Source: Candidatus Caldatribacterium californiense OP9-cSCG (GTDB taxonomy: Bacteria > Atribacterota > Atribacteria > Atribacterales > Caldatribacteriaceae). Taken from it: a DNA stretch of 42,439 bases. The notes below the pieces were generated by a model, which was given only the letters and a program-made list of their open reading frames with translations, was not told the origin of the DNA and ran no database searches. The DNA lies in the NCBI GenBank assembly GCA_000353875.1, contig APKF01000063.1:1-42439 (forward strand), written 5' to 3'. The translations under genes and the position numbers were made by a program. Shown piece after piece: positions 35,071 through 42,439 of this stretch (position 1 is the first letter of the stretch; each line of letters begins with the position of its first letter).

Positions 35071-35877
35071 ATGAAGTTCGTGGTGAAGATCAGCGGAAAA
35101 CTCCTGACGCCGGATGAAGAGACGCTCCCTCAGGCGGTGCGAGAGCTCCTTGCAGAAGGTGCTCAGGTGGTGGTGGTCCATGGAGGAGGGCCACAGCTTT
35201 CGGAAGTCCTGCAGAGGATGGGAAAAGTACCACAGTTTGTCGATGGACTTCGGGTTACCCCGAAAGAAGAAATGGACGTCATTGAGATGGTTTTAAGCGG
35301 CCTCCTCAACAAGATGCTGGTCGGCGCCTTTTTGCGCTCTGGCATTCCAGCCTGTGGGATCAGTGGACGGGATGCCTTTTTCTTAAGAGGCGAGCGGTAT
35401 GTGGTGGAGAAAAATGGTCAGGCAATCGACCTCGGGCAGGTGGGAGATGTTGCACAGGTCGACCCGCGTATCCTCCATGCCCTCTGGGCGCACGGGTTTG
35501 TCCCCGTCGTTTCCCCCGTCTGTGGGGATTCAGAGTGGCAGGCGCTGAACGTCAACGCCGACTGGGTTGCCGCTCACATTGCTCGTTCGCTGCAGGCAGA
35601 GTACCTGGTGTTCTTCTCCGACGTTCCCGGGGTACTGCGGGATCCCGAGAATCGGGACTCCCTGATTGCAACCCTGACCTTGGCGGAGATGGAACGCCTC
35701 ATTGCGGAGGGGAGGATACGCGGGGGGATGGTTCCTAAGCTCCAGGCTCTGCTGCGCATCCTCAGGGGGTGCGTTCGTGAGGTGTTCATCAGCGAAGGAA
35801 GTGAGGTTGTGCGCCTTCCCGAGCTCTGCAGGGGAGGAAGGCTTTCTGGCACAAGGATTATCCTGGAGGGATCCTGA
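35071..35877 (+). CDS. argB: acetylglutamate kinase
   Basis: 268 residues. Second step of arginine synthesis. Amino-acid kinase fold: FVVKISGKLLTP, VVVHGGGPQLSEVL, and VNADWVAAHIA followed by VFFSDVPGVLRD. The N-terminal helix found in arginine-inhibited hexameric ArgB is absent, so strong feedback inhibition is less likely; control may rest mainly on the T-box. ATG 35071 has AAGGGGGAG before it. Confidence 0.95.
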   Translation: MKFVVKISGKLLTPDEETLPQAVRELLAEGAQVVVVHGGGPQLSEVLQRMGKVPQFVDGLRVTPKEEMDVIEMVLSGLLNKMLVGAFLRSGIPACGISGRDAFFLRGERYVVEKNGQAIDLGQVGDVAQVDPRILHALWAHGFVPVVSPVCGDSEWQALNVNADWVAAHIARSLQAEYLVFFSDVPGVLRDPENRDSLIATLTLAEMERLIAEGRIRGGMVPKLQALLRILRGCVREVFISEGSEVVRLPELCRGGRLSGTRIILEGS

Positions 35878-35879
35878 AG

Positions 35880-37073
35880 ATGGTGACATCACGTGAAGTT
35901 ATCGAGAAGGAAGCACGGTATTTTCTGGGGACATACCAGAGGATGCCGGTGGTTTTCACCGGAGGGAGGGGGTCCTATCTTTTCGACCCTGAGGGACATG
36001 CGTACCTTGACCTTGTTGGGGGCATTTCGGTCAACCTCCTGGGATATGATTACCGACCTCTCAAGGAAGCCATTCACGACGAAGTGGAACGGGTGATCCA
36101 TACCTCCAACCTCTACTACAACGTTCCCCAGGTGGAGCTTGCTGAACGCCTTGTTCGGTACTCTGGTTTTGCAAGGGTTTTCTTCGTCAACAGCGGTGCT
36201 GAGGCGAACGAAGTGGCCCTCAAGATGGCCCGCTTCTACGGAAAGAGAAAGCACGGTAACCGGTACGCCTATATCGCCTTTCGCCGGTCCTTCCACGGGA
36301 GGACGCTGCTTACCCTGGGCCTGACCGGACAGGAGAAGTTCCACCAGGACCTTGATCCCTTCCCGCCGGGGATTTCTTTTGCGGATCTCAACGACATCGA
36401 GAGTGTCCGGCGACTCCTCAAAGAAGAAGTCTGCGCCATCATTGTTGAACCGGTCCAGGGGGAAGGTGGGGTGTACCCCTGCAGTCCGCAGTTTCTTGCT
36501 GCTCTCCGGAATATCTGCGATGAACAGGATGTGCTCCTTATTTTCGATGAGGTACAATGTGGTCTTGGAAGGCTGGGATCTCTTTTTGCCTTTCAGCACT
36601 TTGGGGTGACTCCGGACATCGTGACCCTGGCTAAAGGGCTGGGAGGAGGTCTCCCCATTGGGGCAGTCCTTGTGAATGAGAAGGTGGTTGCCATCACCAG
36701 GAAAGGAGACCACGGAAGCACTTTTGGAGGGAATCCCGTTGCTGCCCGGAGTGCCTGTGTTGTGGTGGACACCATTGCCAGTGAGGCTTTTCTTGAGTCC
36801 GTGCGGAGAAAGGGCGCGCTTTTTGGGCAGGAGCTGGAATCCCTTCGTCGCGATTTCCCGGAAAAGGTTCGGGAAGTCCGGGGAATGGGCCTCATGTGGG
36901 GGCTTGAGATTCCGGGGAGGGCAAAGGAGGTGGCATACCGGATGTTTGAACGAAGAGTTCTCGTGAACGCATGTAACGAGGACACACTTCGCTTTTTGCC
37001 TCCACTTGTCATCGGTGAGGAAGAGATTCGCCGCGGCGTGAGTGTCCTGCGAGAGGTTCTTGAAGGTCTTTGA
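35880..37073 (+). CDS. argD: acetylornithine aminotransferase
   Basis: 397 residues. PLP enzyme, fourth step of arginine synthesis. Class III motifs: DPEGHAYLDLVGGISVNLLG, FFVNSGAEANEVALKMAR, and LLIFDEVQCGLGRLGSLFAF followed by LAKGLGGGLPIGAV with the PLP Lys. May also act on succinyl-diaminopimelate in other organisms, but DapL removes that need here. Starts 2 bases after the argB stop. Confidence 0.95.
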   Translation: MVTSREVIEKEARYFLGTYQRMPVVFTGGRGSYLFDPEGHAYLDLVGGISVNLLGYDYRPLKEAIHDEVERVIHTSNLYYNVPQVELAERLVRYSGFARVFFVNSGAEANEVALKMARFYGKRKHGNRYAYIAFRRSFHGRTLLTLGLTGQEKFHQDLDPFPPGISFADLNDIESVRRLLKEEVCAIIVEPVQGEGGVYPCSPQFLAALRNICDEQDVLLIFDEVQCGLGRLGSLFAFQHFGVTPDIVTLAKGLGGGLPIGAVLVNEKVVAITRKGDHGSTFGGNPVAARSACVVVDTIASEAFLESVRRKGALFGQELESLRRDFPEKVREVRGMGLMWGLEIPGRAKEVAYRMFERRVLVNACNEDTLRFLPPLVIGEEEIRRGVSVLREVLEGL

Positions 37074-37090
37074 AAAGGGGGTTTTGGACA

Positions 37091-38311
37091 ATGGGTGCAA
37101 CCAAAAAGGTTGTTCTGGCATACTCGGGGGGGCTTGATACTTCGGTAGCCATACGCTGGCTCCAGGAGGAATTCCAGGCAGAGGTCTACGCGGTGACGCT
37201 GGATCTTGGACAAGGGAAAGACGTCGCCGAGATTCAGAAAAAGGCCCTGAGTATCGGTGCGAAAGAAGCTCTGGTTTTTGACGTTAAGGAGGAGTTCCTG
37301 AACGAATATGTTCTCCCGGCGCTCTGGGCGGGAGCAATCTATGAAAAGCGGTATCCCCTTTCCACGGCGCTTTCCCGACCCCTCATCGCCAAGTACCTGG
37401 TGAAGGTGGCCGAGGAGAAAGGCGCGACCATGGTGGCCCATGGCTGTACCGGGAAGGGCAATGACCAGGTGAGGATTGAGGTTGCTGTGGCGTCGCTCAA
37501 TCCTGACCTCAAGGTGATTGCTCCGGCACGGGTGTGGGGATGGACTCGGGAGGAAGAAATAGAGTACGCCAGTGCTCATGGAATCCCCGTGCCTGTCACG
37601 CTTGAACGGCCGTACAGCATCGACCAGAATATCTGGGGACGGAGTATCGAATGCGGTGTGCTTGAGGACCCCTGGGTTGAACCTCCCGAAGACGTTTTTG
37701 CCTGGACCAGGAATCCCCTGGAGGCTCCTGATGAACCGGCGTACGTTGAGATTGGTTTTGAAGAGGGTGTGCCCAGGCTCCTTAAGGGGCAGTACTACTC
37801 CCTGGTCAATCTCGTGGAGGAACTCAATCGCCTCGGGGGAGAACACGGTTTTGGGAGAATTGACCATGTCGAGAACCGCCTTGTGGGGATTAAATCCCGT
37901 GAGGTGTACGAATGTCCGGCGGCTCTTATTCTTCTTGAGGCTTATCGCGATCTGGAGCAGCTTATCCTCCCGAGGGAGGTCACGCACTTTAAGCCGTACC
38001 TTGAGGAGCGATATGCCCAGCTCGTCTATGAAGGTCTCTGGTACTCGCCGCTTCGGGAAGCCCTTGACGCCTTTATGCGGAGCCTTGCCCGAAGGATTAC
38101 CGGAACGGTTCGGGTCAAGCTCTACAAGGGGAGCATGCGTGTTGTGGGACGGAAATCCGAGTATTCCCTCTACGACTTTGCCCTTGCCACCTACGACAAG
38201 GGGGACCTCTTCGACCACAGAGCCAGCGAGGGATTCATCACCATCTGGGGCCTTCCTTCCCGGACGCAGGCGGTAGTTCTGAGGCGCTGTCGCAAGAAAC
38301 AGGGTGAGTGA
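37091..38311 (+). CDS. argG: argininosuccinate synthase
   Basis: 406 residues from ATG 37091, 9 bases after AAGGGGG; an in-frame TTG at 37070 would overlap argD. Joins citrulline and aspartate with ATP. The P-loop-like KVVLAYSGGLDTSVAIRWL, AHGCTGKGNDQVR and NIWGRSIECGVLEDP are all present. Complete length for a bacterial type 1 enzyme. Downstream argH start lies 1 base after its stop. Confidence 0.98.
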   Translation: MGATKKVVLAYSGGLDTSVAIRWLQEEFQAEVYAVTLDLGQGKDVAEIQKKALSIGAKEALVFDVKEEFLNEYVLPALWAGAIYEKRYPLSTALSRPLIAKYLVKVAEEKGATMVAHGCTGKGNDQVRIEVAVASLNPDLKVIAPARVWGWTREEEIEYASAHGIPVPVTLERPYSIDQNIWGRSIECGVLEDPWVEPPEDVFAWTRNPLEAPDEPAYVEIGFEEGVPRLLKGQYYSLVNLVEELNRLGGEHGFGRIDHVENRLVGIKSREVYECPAALILLEAYRDLEQLILPREVTHFKPYLEERYAQLVYEGLWYSPLREALDAFMRSLARRITGTVRVKLYKGSMRVVGRKSEYSLYDFALATYDKGDLFDHRASEGFITIWGLPSRTQAVVLRRCRKKQGE

Positions 38312-38312
38312 C

Positions 38313-39758
38313 ATGAAGCTGTGGGGAAGTCGGATGGAGAAGGACCTCGATGCCGAGGTCTTCTCCTTTTCGACCTCTATTGGTGATGACTACCTCTTGT
38401 ACCCCTATGATATCTGGGGGAGCATTGCCCACTGTCTTGGTCTTGCCAGGGCAGGGCTTTTGAGCGAGGACGAGAAAAATCGCCTTGTCTCTGGCCTTCG
38501 GGAGGTCTACCGTGACCTTGAGGACGGGCGGATCGATCCCTCACCCTTTGAGGATGTGCACAGCCTCGTGGAAATTGCGCTCAGGGAAAGGGTTGGAGAA
38601 GTCGCCGGAAAACTCCACACCGGGAGAAGCCGGAACGACCAGGTAGTTCTTGACGAGCGGCTGTATCTTCGGGAGAAGGTTGCAGAGTGCATAGAGGGGG
38701 TTCTTGCTCTTGAGAGCGCCCTCCTCCGCAGAGCAGAAGAATACCGGGATATCGTGATGCCCGGTTTTACCCATTTGCAACCCGCACAGCCTGTGCTCTT
38801 CTCGTATCACCTTCTGGCCTACTTTTTCATGCTCCAGAGGGATATCGAGCGTCTGAAAGAAGCCCTGCGCCGGGTCAACGTTTCCCCTCTAGGTTCGGCT
38901 GCCCTCTGCGGAACGTCGCTCCCCCTTGATCGCTTTTTCGTGGCCGAGCTCCTTGCCTTCCCGCGGGTTCAGGACCATGCCATGGACGCTGTCTCTGACC
39001 GGGACTTCATTCTCGATGTGCTCCACGCCCTTACCGTTCTTGCGCTACACCTTTCGCGTTTTGGCGAGGAAGTGGTTCTCTGGAGCACACCCTTCTTCTC
39101 TTTCCTCACGATTGACGATGCTTTCACCACTGGGTCTAGCATCATGCCTCAAAAGAAGAACCCTGACGTTGCCGAGCTCATCCGGGGGAAGGCCGGAGAA
39201 ATCCTTTCCTCCTGGGTGAGCCTTGCGGTGACCCTGAAGGGCTTGCCCTTAAGCTACAACCGCGACCTCCAGCAGGATAAGCGTCCTCTTTTCCGGGCAG
39301 TGAACGAGGGCCTGGGAGTGGTGGTCATCGCAGCACGGCTTGTGGACCATGTTTTCCCCCATCCTGAGCGCATGCGGAGAGCCCTTGAAGAGGGATTCTT
39401 AACCGCCACAGACCTCTGTGAGTACCTTGTCACCAGGGGACTGCCTTTCCGGAAGGCGCATGAGCTTGTGGGAAGGGTGGTGCGGAAGCTCATCGGAGAG
39501 GGCAGAACGCTCAAGGACCTTGTGCCCGAGGACTTTGGGGAATGGGCCCATCTTTTCGATGAGGAAGTACGGATGGTGGTTTTGGAGGAGAGATCTGTGG
39601 CCCGGAAGTCCACTTTTGGGAGCACCGCACCTGGGGAAGTTCTGAGAATGTGCGCTGAAGGAAAGGCGTATGTGGAGAAAGAGAAAGAGGAAATCGCAGG
39701 GCTCAAGAAGGAGTGGCAGAAGAGCTTCAGAGAGCTTGTGGGAGAAAAGAGGCGATGA
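38313..39758 (+). CDS. argH: argininosuccinate lyase
   Basis: 481 residues from ATG 38313 (GTG 38304 is also in frame). Splits argininosuccinate to arginine and fumarate. Fumarase-superfamily motifs: LHTGRSRNDQV, THLQPAQPVLF and the signature TGSSIMPQKKNPDVAEL. Slightly longer than the usual 460 residues, with a charged C-terminal helix of about 30 residues. glnA follows after 3 bases. Confidence 0.97.
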   Translation: MKLWGSRMEKDLDAEVFSFSTSIGDDYLLYPYDIWGSIAHCLGLARAGLLSEDEKNRLVSGLREVYRDLEDGRIDPSPFEDVHSLVEIALRERVGEVAGKLHTGRSRNDQVVLDERLYLREKVAECIEGVLALESALLRRAEEYRDIVMPGFTHLQPAQPVLFSYHLLAYFFMLQRDIERLKEALRRVNVSPLGSAALCGTSLPLDRFFVAELLAFPRVQDHAMDAVSDRDFILDVLHALTVLALHLSRFGEEVVLWSTPFFSFLTIDDAFTTGSSIMPQKKNPDVAELIRGKAGEILSSWVSLAVTLKGLPLSYNRDLQQDKRPLFRAVNEGLGVVVIAARLVDHVFPHPERMRRALEEGFLTATDLCEYLVTRGLPFRKAHELVGRVVRKLIGEGRTLKDLVPEDFGEWAHLFDEEVRMVVLEERSVARKSTFGSTAPGEVLRMCAEGKAYVEKEKEEIAGLKKEWQKSFRELVGEKRR

Positions 39759-39761
39759 ACG

Positions 39762-41075
39762 ATGCAGGAAGTTCGGGAAGTCCTTAAAGAGGTTGAACAA
39801 GCGGGTATCCGTTTTGTACGTCTGCAATTTGTGGATGTTCTGGGTATTCCCAAAAATGTCGAAATTCCGGCGAAGAAGCTCCCAGTGGCTTTGGAGGAAG
39901 GAGTGAATTTCGACGGTTCCTCCATTCAGGGGTTTGTCCGGATTGAGGAGTCGGATATGAAGCTCGTTCCTGATCTCGACACGTTCATCGTCTGCCCCTG
40001 GGAGGAGGAACGGGTTGCCAGGGTGATCTGCGATGTTCGCCGGCCCGATGGCAGTCCTTTTGAAGGCTGCCCTCGAACCAACCTCAAGCGGGTCCTTGAG
40101 GAGGCGCGGAAGAAAGGGTATGAACTGAAGGTTGGAACAGAGGCGGAATTCTTTATCCTGAAGCACGAAGGGGGACGGGTGGTGACGAGCGACCACGGGA
40201 GCTATTTCGACCTTTTACCCCTTGACCTTGAGGAAAGCCTCAGGCGGGATATGGTCATTGCTCTTGAGGAGCTCGGTTTCCGGATTGAAGCCTCGCACCA
40301 TGAGGTGGCACCGTCGCAGCATGAGATCGACTTTGAGTACGGTGATGCCCTGAAAATCGCCGATAATCTCATCACCCTGAAACTCGCGGTGAAGACTCTT
40401 GCTCTTCGGAAGGGGTACATCGCAACCTTTATGCCCAAACCCCTCTACGGCGTTCCCGGGTCAGGGATGCACACGCATCTTTCGCTCTTCCGGGGTGAAG
40501 AGAATCTCTTCTACGACCCCCAGAGTCCCGATGGCCTGAGTCGTGTTGCCAAGGGCTTCATCGCGGGTCTTCTTGAGCACGCTCCTGCCATCACCGCCAT
40601 CACCAACCCCCTGGTGAATTCCTACAAGCGCCTCGTTCCAGGGTATGAAGCCCCCGTGTACATTGCCTGGGCCGAGAAAAACCGAAGCCCTCTGGTTCGG
40701 GTTCCGCCTCAGCGGGGAAAGGGGACACGGGCTGAGTTCCGCAGTCCTGACCCTTCCTGCAATCCTTACCTTGCCTTTGCCGTTATCCTGAAAGCCGGGA
40801 TTGACGGTATTGAACGGGGGCTTGATCCTGGCCGTCCCTGCAATAACGTCAATCTCTACGACCTCACCCCTGAAGAGCGGGAGGAGTGGGGCATCCGTCA
40901 TCTGCCGCGAAACCTTGGAGAGGCTCTCTGTGCGCTGGAGAAGGACGAGGTCGTCAAGAGTGCCCTGACTCCCCACATTCTCGACTACTTCCTCAAGGCC
41001 AAGCGCCAGGAATGGGAAGAGTTCCAGCGGGCAGTCCATCCCTGGGAAATCGAAAGGTACCTCGAACTCTATTAA
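39762..41075 (+). CDS. glnA: glutamine synthetase, type I
   Basis: 437 residues. Makes glutamine from glutamate and ammonia; glutamine feeds carbamoyl phosphate for arginine. Motifs: VNFDGSSIQGF, EAEFFIL, SHHEVAPSQHEIDF, GSGMHTHLSLF and NRSPLVRVPPQRGKGTRAEF. The length is that of the short alpha-type enzymes, without the roughly 25-residue insert of the adenylylated beta type, so adenylylation control is unlikely. No promoter separates it from argH, so it probably shares the arg transcript. Confidence 0.96.
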   Translation: MQEVREVLKEVEQAGIRFVRLQFVDVLGIPKNVEIPAKKLPVALEEGVNFDGSSIQGFVRIEESDMKLVPDLDTFIVCPWEEERVARVICDVRRPDGSPFEGCPRTNLKRVLEEARKKGYELKVGTEAEFFILKHEGGRVVTSDHGSYFDLLPLDLEESLRRDMVIALEELGFRIEASHHEVAPSQHEIDFEYGDALKIADNLITLKLAVKTLALRKGYIATFMPKPLYGVPGSGMHTHLSLFRGEENLFYDPQSPDGLSRVAKGFIAGLLEHAPAITAITNPLVNSYKRLVPGYEAPVYIAWAEKNRSPLVRVPPQRGKGTRAEFRSPDPSCNPYLAFAVILKAGIDGIERGLDPGRPCNNVNLYDLTPEEREEWGIRHLPRNLGEALCALEKDEVVKSALTPHILDYFLKAKRQEWEEFQRAVHPWEIERYLELY

Positions 41076-41076
41076 C

Positions 41077-42438
41077 CTATCGTTCCTGGGAGAGATGGGC
41101 AAGGAGCACCATGATGTCCGATGGGGTGACCCCTGGAACCCGGGCAGCCTGTCCCAGGGTTCCAGGGCGTACCTTTATGAGGCGTTCCTGGGCTTCCAGT
41201 GAGAGACCCCTGACCTTGGAAAAATCAAATCCGGGTGGGATGATTTTATTTTCGAGTTTCCGGAACTCCTCGATCTGCCGCCTCTGCCGATCCATGTAGC
41301 CTTTGTACTTGATCTCGATTTCGACCTCCTCGATAACCCGGGGAGGTAAAGAGGGTCTTGAGGGGTCAAAGGGCGCAAGATCTCCGTAGGTGATCGAGGG
41401 TCGGGCAAGGAGGCTCGCAGCCTTCACCGGTTCCCTCAGAGGAGGCATGCCTTTCTTTTCGAGGAGGGCGTTGAGCTCCGGTGTCGGGGCAATGGTCAGA
41501 TGGTGCAGCCGCTCTATTTCTTCCTCAATCTGTCGCTTTTCCTCGAGAATCCTGGCGTACCGTTCCCACGAAATGGTCACCACCTCGTAGGCATACTGGG
41601 AAAGCCGGTAGTGGGCGTTGTCGTGGCGGACGAAAAGACGGTATTCAACCTTGCCCGTGCGCAACCTGTAGGGTTCCGTGACCCCCTTTGTCACCAGGTC
41701 GTCCACCATGACCCCGATGTAGCTCTCGTCCCGCCGGAGGATGAGTGGAGGCTTGCCCTGGACGTACCTCCCTGCATTGATCCCCGCAAGGATTCCCTGG
41801 CCTGCAGCTTCCTCGTAGCCTGAGGTTCCGTTGATTTGCCCGGCTAAGAAGAGTCCGGGGATGTGCTTGCACTCAAGCGAGGGTTTAAGCTGCGTGGGGA
41901 GAACATAGTCGTACTCAATCCCGTATCCCGGGCGAATGATGTGGGCGTTTTCAAGGCCGGGGATGGACCGTACAACCATCCACTGGACGTCTTCAGGGAG
42001 GGAGGTGAAAATCCCCTGGGCGTAGACCTCGTTAGTGTCTTCTCCTTCAGGTTCGATGAAGATGAGATGCTGGTCCTTTTCGGGGAACCGGTAGACCTTG
42101 TCTTCGATGGAGGGGCACTCGCGAACGGGAGAGCTCTCCGAGACCGTATAAAGGAGGGGTGAGCGGTGGAAATTGGCCCTGATAATGTCACAGGTTGTTT
42201 TCGTTGTTCGGGTGATGAACACCGACTGTCCTTCGTAGACACGGGGAGGAGTGTCGTAAGAGAAGCAGAGCGGTTCCTCGTCACTTTTCTGCTCCTCCAT
42301 TCTGGAGAAATCCACTGTCCTTCGGTCAAGCCGTGGGGGGGTGCAGGTGTTCAGCCTCCCAAGCTGCAATCCGAGTTTCCTCAGCGCCTGGCTGAGGGCC
42401 TGGGCAGGGAACTCCCCCCGGCGACCCGCAGGGTATGA
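41077..42438 (-). CDS. mnmG: tRNA uridine-5-carboxymethylaminomethyl modification enzyme MnmG, 5' end cut
   Basis: Reads leftward to the TAG at 41077-41079; the start lies beyond the right edge. About 453 residues of the usual roughly 620 are present. With MnmE it modifies wobble uridines of tRNAs. Seen: YPAGRRGEFPAQALS near the start of the fragment, GQSVFITRTTKTT, the FAD-domain GLFLAGQINGTSGYEEAAGQG, and a C-terminal helical domain with YKGYMDRQRRQIE. The usually conserved KTGTPPR reads NTCTPPR here (bases 42343-42351), which is odd. It ends one base from the glnA stop, tail to tail. Confidence 0.93.
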   Translation of the reverse strand, partial: SYPAGRRGEFPAQALSQALRKLGLQLGRLNTCTPPRLDRRTVDFSRMEEQKSDEEPLCFSYDTPPRVYEGQSVFITRTTKTTCDIIRANFHRSPLLYTVSESSPVRECPSIEDKVYRFPEKDQHLIFIEPEGEDTNEVYAQGIFTSLPEDVQWMVVRSIPGLENAHIIRPGYGIEYDYVLPTQLKPSLECKHIPGLFLAGQINGTSGYEEAAGQGILAGINAGRYVQGKPPLILRRDESYIGVMVDDLVTKGVTEPYRLRTGKVEYRLFVRHDNAHYRLSQYAYEVVTISWERYARILEEKRQIEEEIERLHHLTIAPTPELNALLEKKGMPPLREPVKAASLLARPSITYGDLAPFDPSRPSLPPRVIEEVEIEIKYKGYMDRQRRQIEEFRKLENKIIPPGFDFSKVRGLSLEAQERLIKVRPGTLGQAARVPGVTPSDIMVLLAHLSQER

Positions 42439-42439
42439 G

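Noticed and set aside
35889-37121. Long minus-strand open frame (about 410 codons) opposite argD
   Set aside because: Shadow of the GC-rich argD gene; no recognisable domain, and argD matches its family end to end. The same holds for the long minus-strand frames opposite hydA (283-1626) and argG (36593-38314).
1-42439. CRISPR arrays, tRNA or rRNA genes, insertion sequences, phage or defence genes
   Set aside because: None seen: no regularly spaced repeats, no transposase or integrase frames, and no unexplained gap above 300 bases except the T-box leader.

Overview
The window reads as a gene-dense stretch of a bacterial chromosome. Everything from position 1 to 41075 is on the + strand, with one convergent gene at the right edge, and most genes overlap or nearly touch. 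I see no rRNA, tRNA, CRISPR array, insertion sequence or phage gene. The DNA is fairly GC-rich, with many GTG and TTG starts and strong GGAGG-type ribosome sites. A multi-cluster [FeFe]-hydrogenase, an AmmeMemoRadiSam pair, an LL-diaminopimelate aminotransferase lysine route, a T-box and Firmicutes-like gene orders (nadD-yqeK-LCP-rsfS; radical SAM-DUF2344-rng-rplU-rpmA-obg) suggest an anaerobic, probably thermophilic bacterium outside the Proteobacteria. I lean toward Atribacterota, but this is inference and the sequence alone does not prove it.

Layout. (1) 1-12243: [FeFe]-hydrogenase (5' end missing), a RuvX/YqgF-like nuclease-fold protein, AmmA and AmrS, an ApbE flavin transferase, the cell-elongation set mreC-mreD-mrdA-rodA, a TIGR03960 radical SAM protein with its DUF2344 partner, and RNase G. 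(2) 12248-18954: a promoter, then rplU, rpmA, obgE, proB, proA, nadD, yqeK, an LCP-family ligase and rsfS. (3) 18951-26172: a promoter, then metK and ahcY, an S6:S18-type leader hairpin, rpsF-ssb-rpsR, a YybS-like membrane protein, rplI, dnaB and a PAC2 protein. (4) 26180-41075: a promoter, then lysA-dapB-dapF-dapL-lysC-dapA, a T-box with an arginine (AGA) specifier, argC-argJ-argB-argD-argG-argH and glnA. (5) mnmG on the minus strand, 5' end beyond the window.

How the genes work together. The lys/dap block supplies meso-diaminopimelate for wall synthesis and lysine, missing only asd and a tetrahydrodipicolinate-independent extra step because DapL skips succinylation. The arg block covers acetylglutamate to arginine except ornithine carbamoyltransferase, and glnA supplies glutamine. 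The elongation genes use the diaminopimelate-containing wall precursors. metK and ahcY make and recycle the S-adenosylmethionine cycle.

Main points for a second look: the arginine T-box sitting inside a lysine-arginine-glutamine gene run; a probable ribosomal-protein autoregulatory leader before rpsF; three promoters sharing the same extended -10 pattern; and four core genes (ssb, dnaB, lysA, lysC), each broken by a single-base change in or beside a G or C run, which look like sequence errors rather than real pseudogenes. I did not find a convincing wholly undescribed system.
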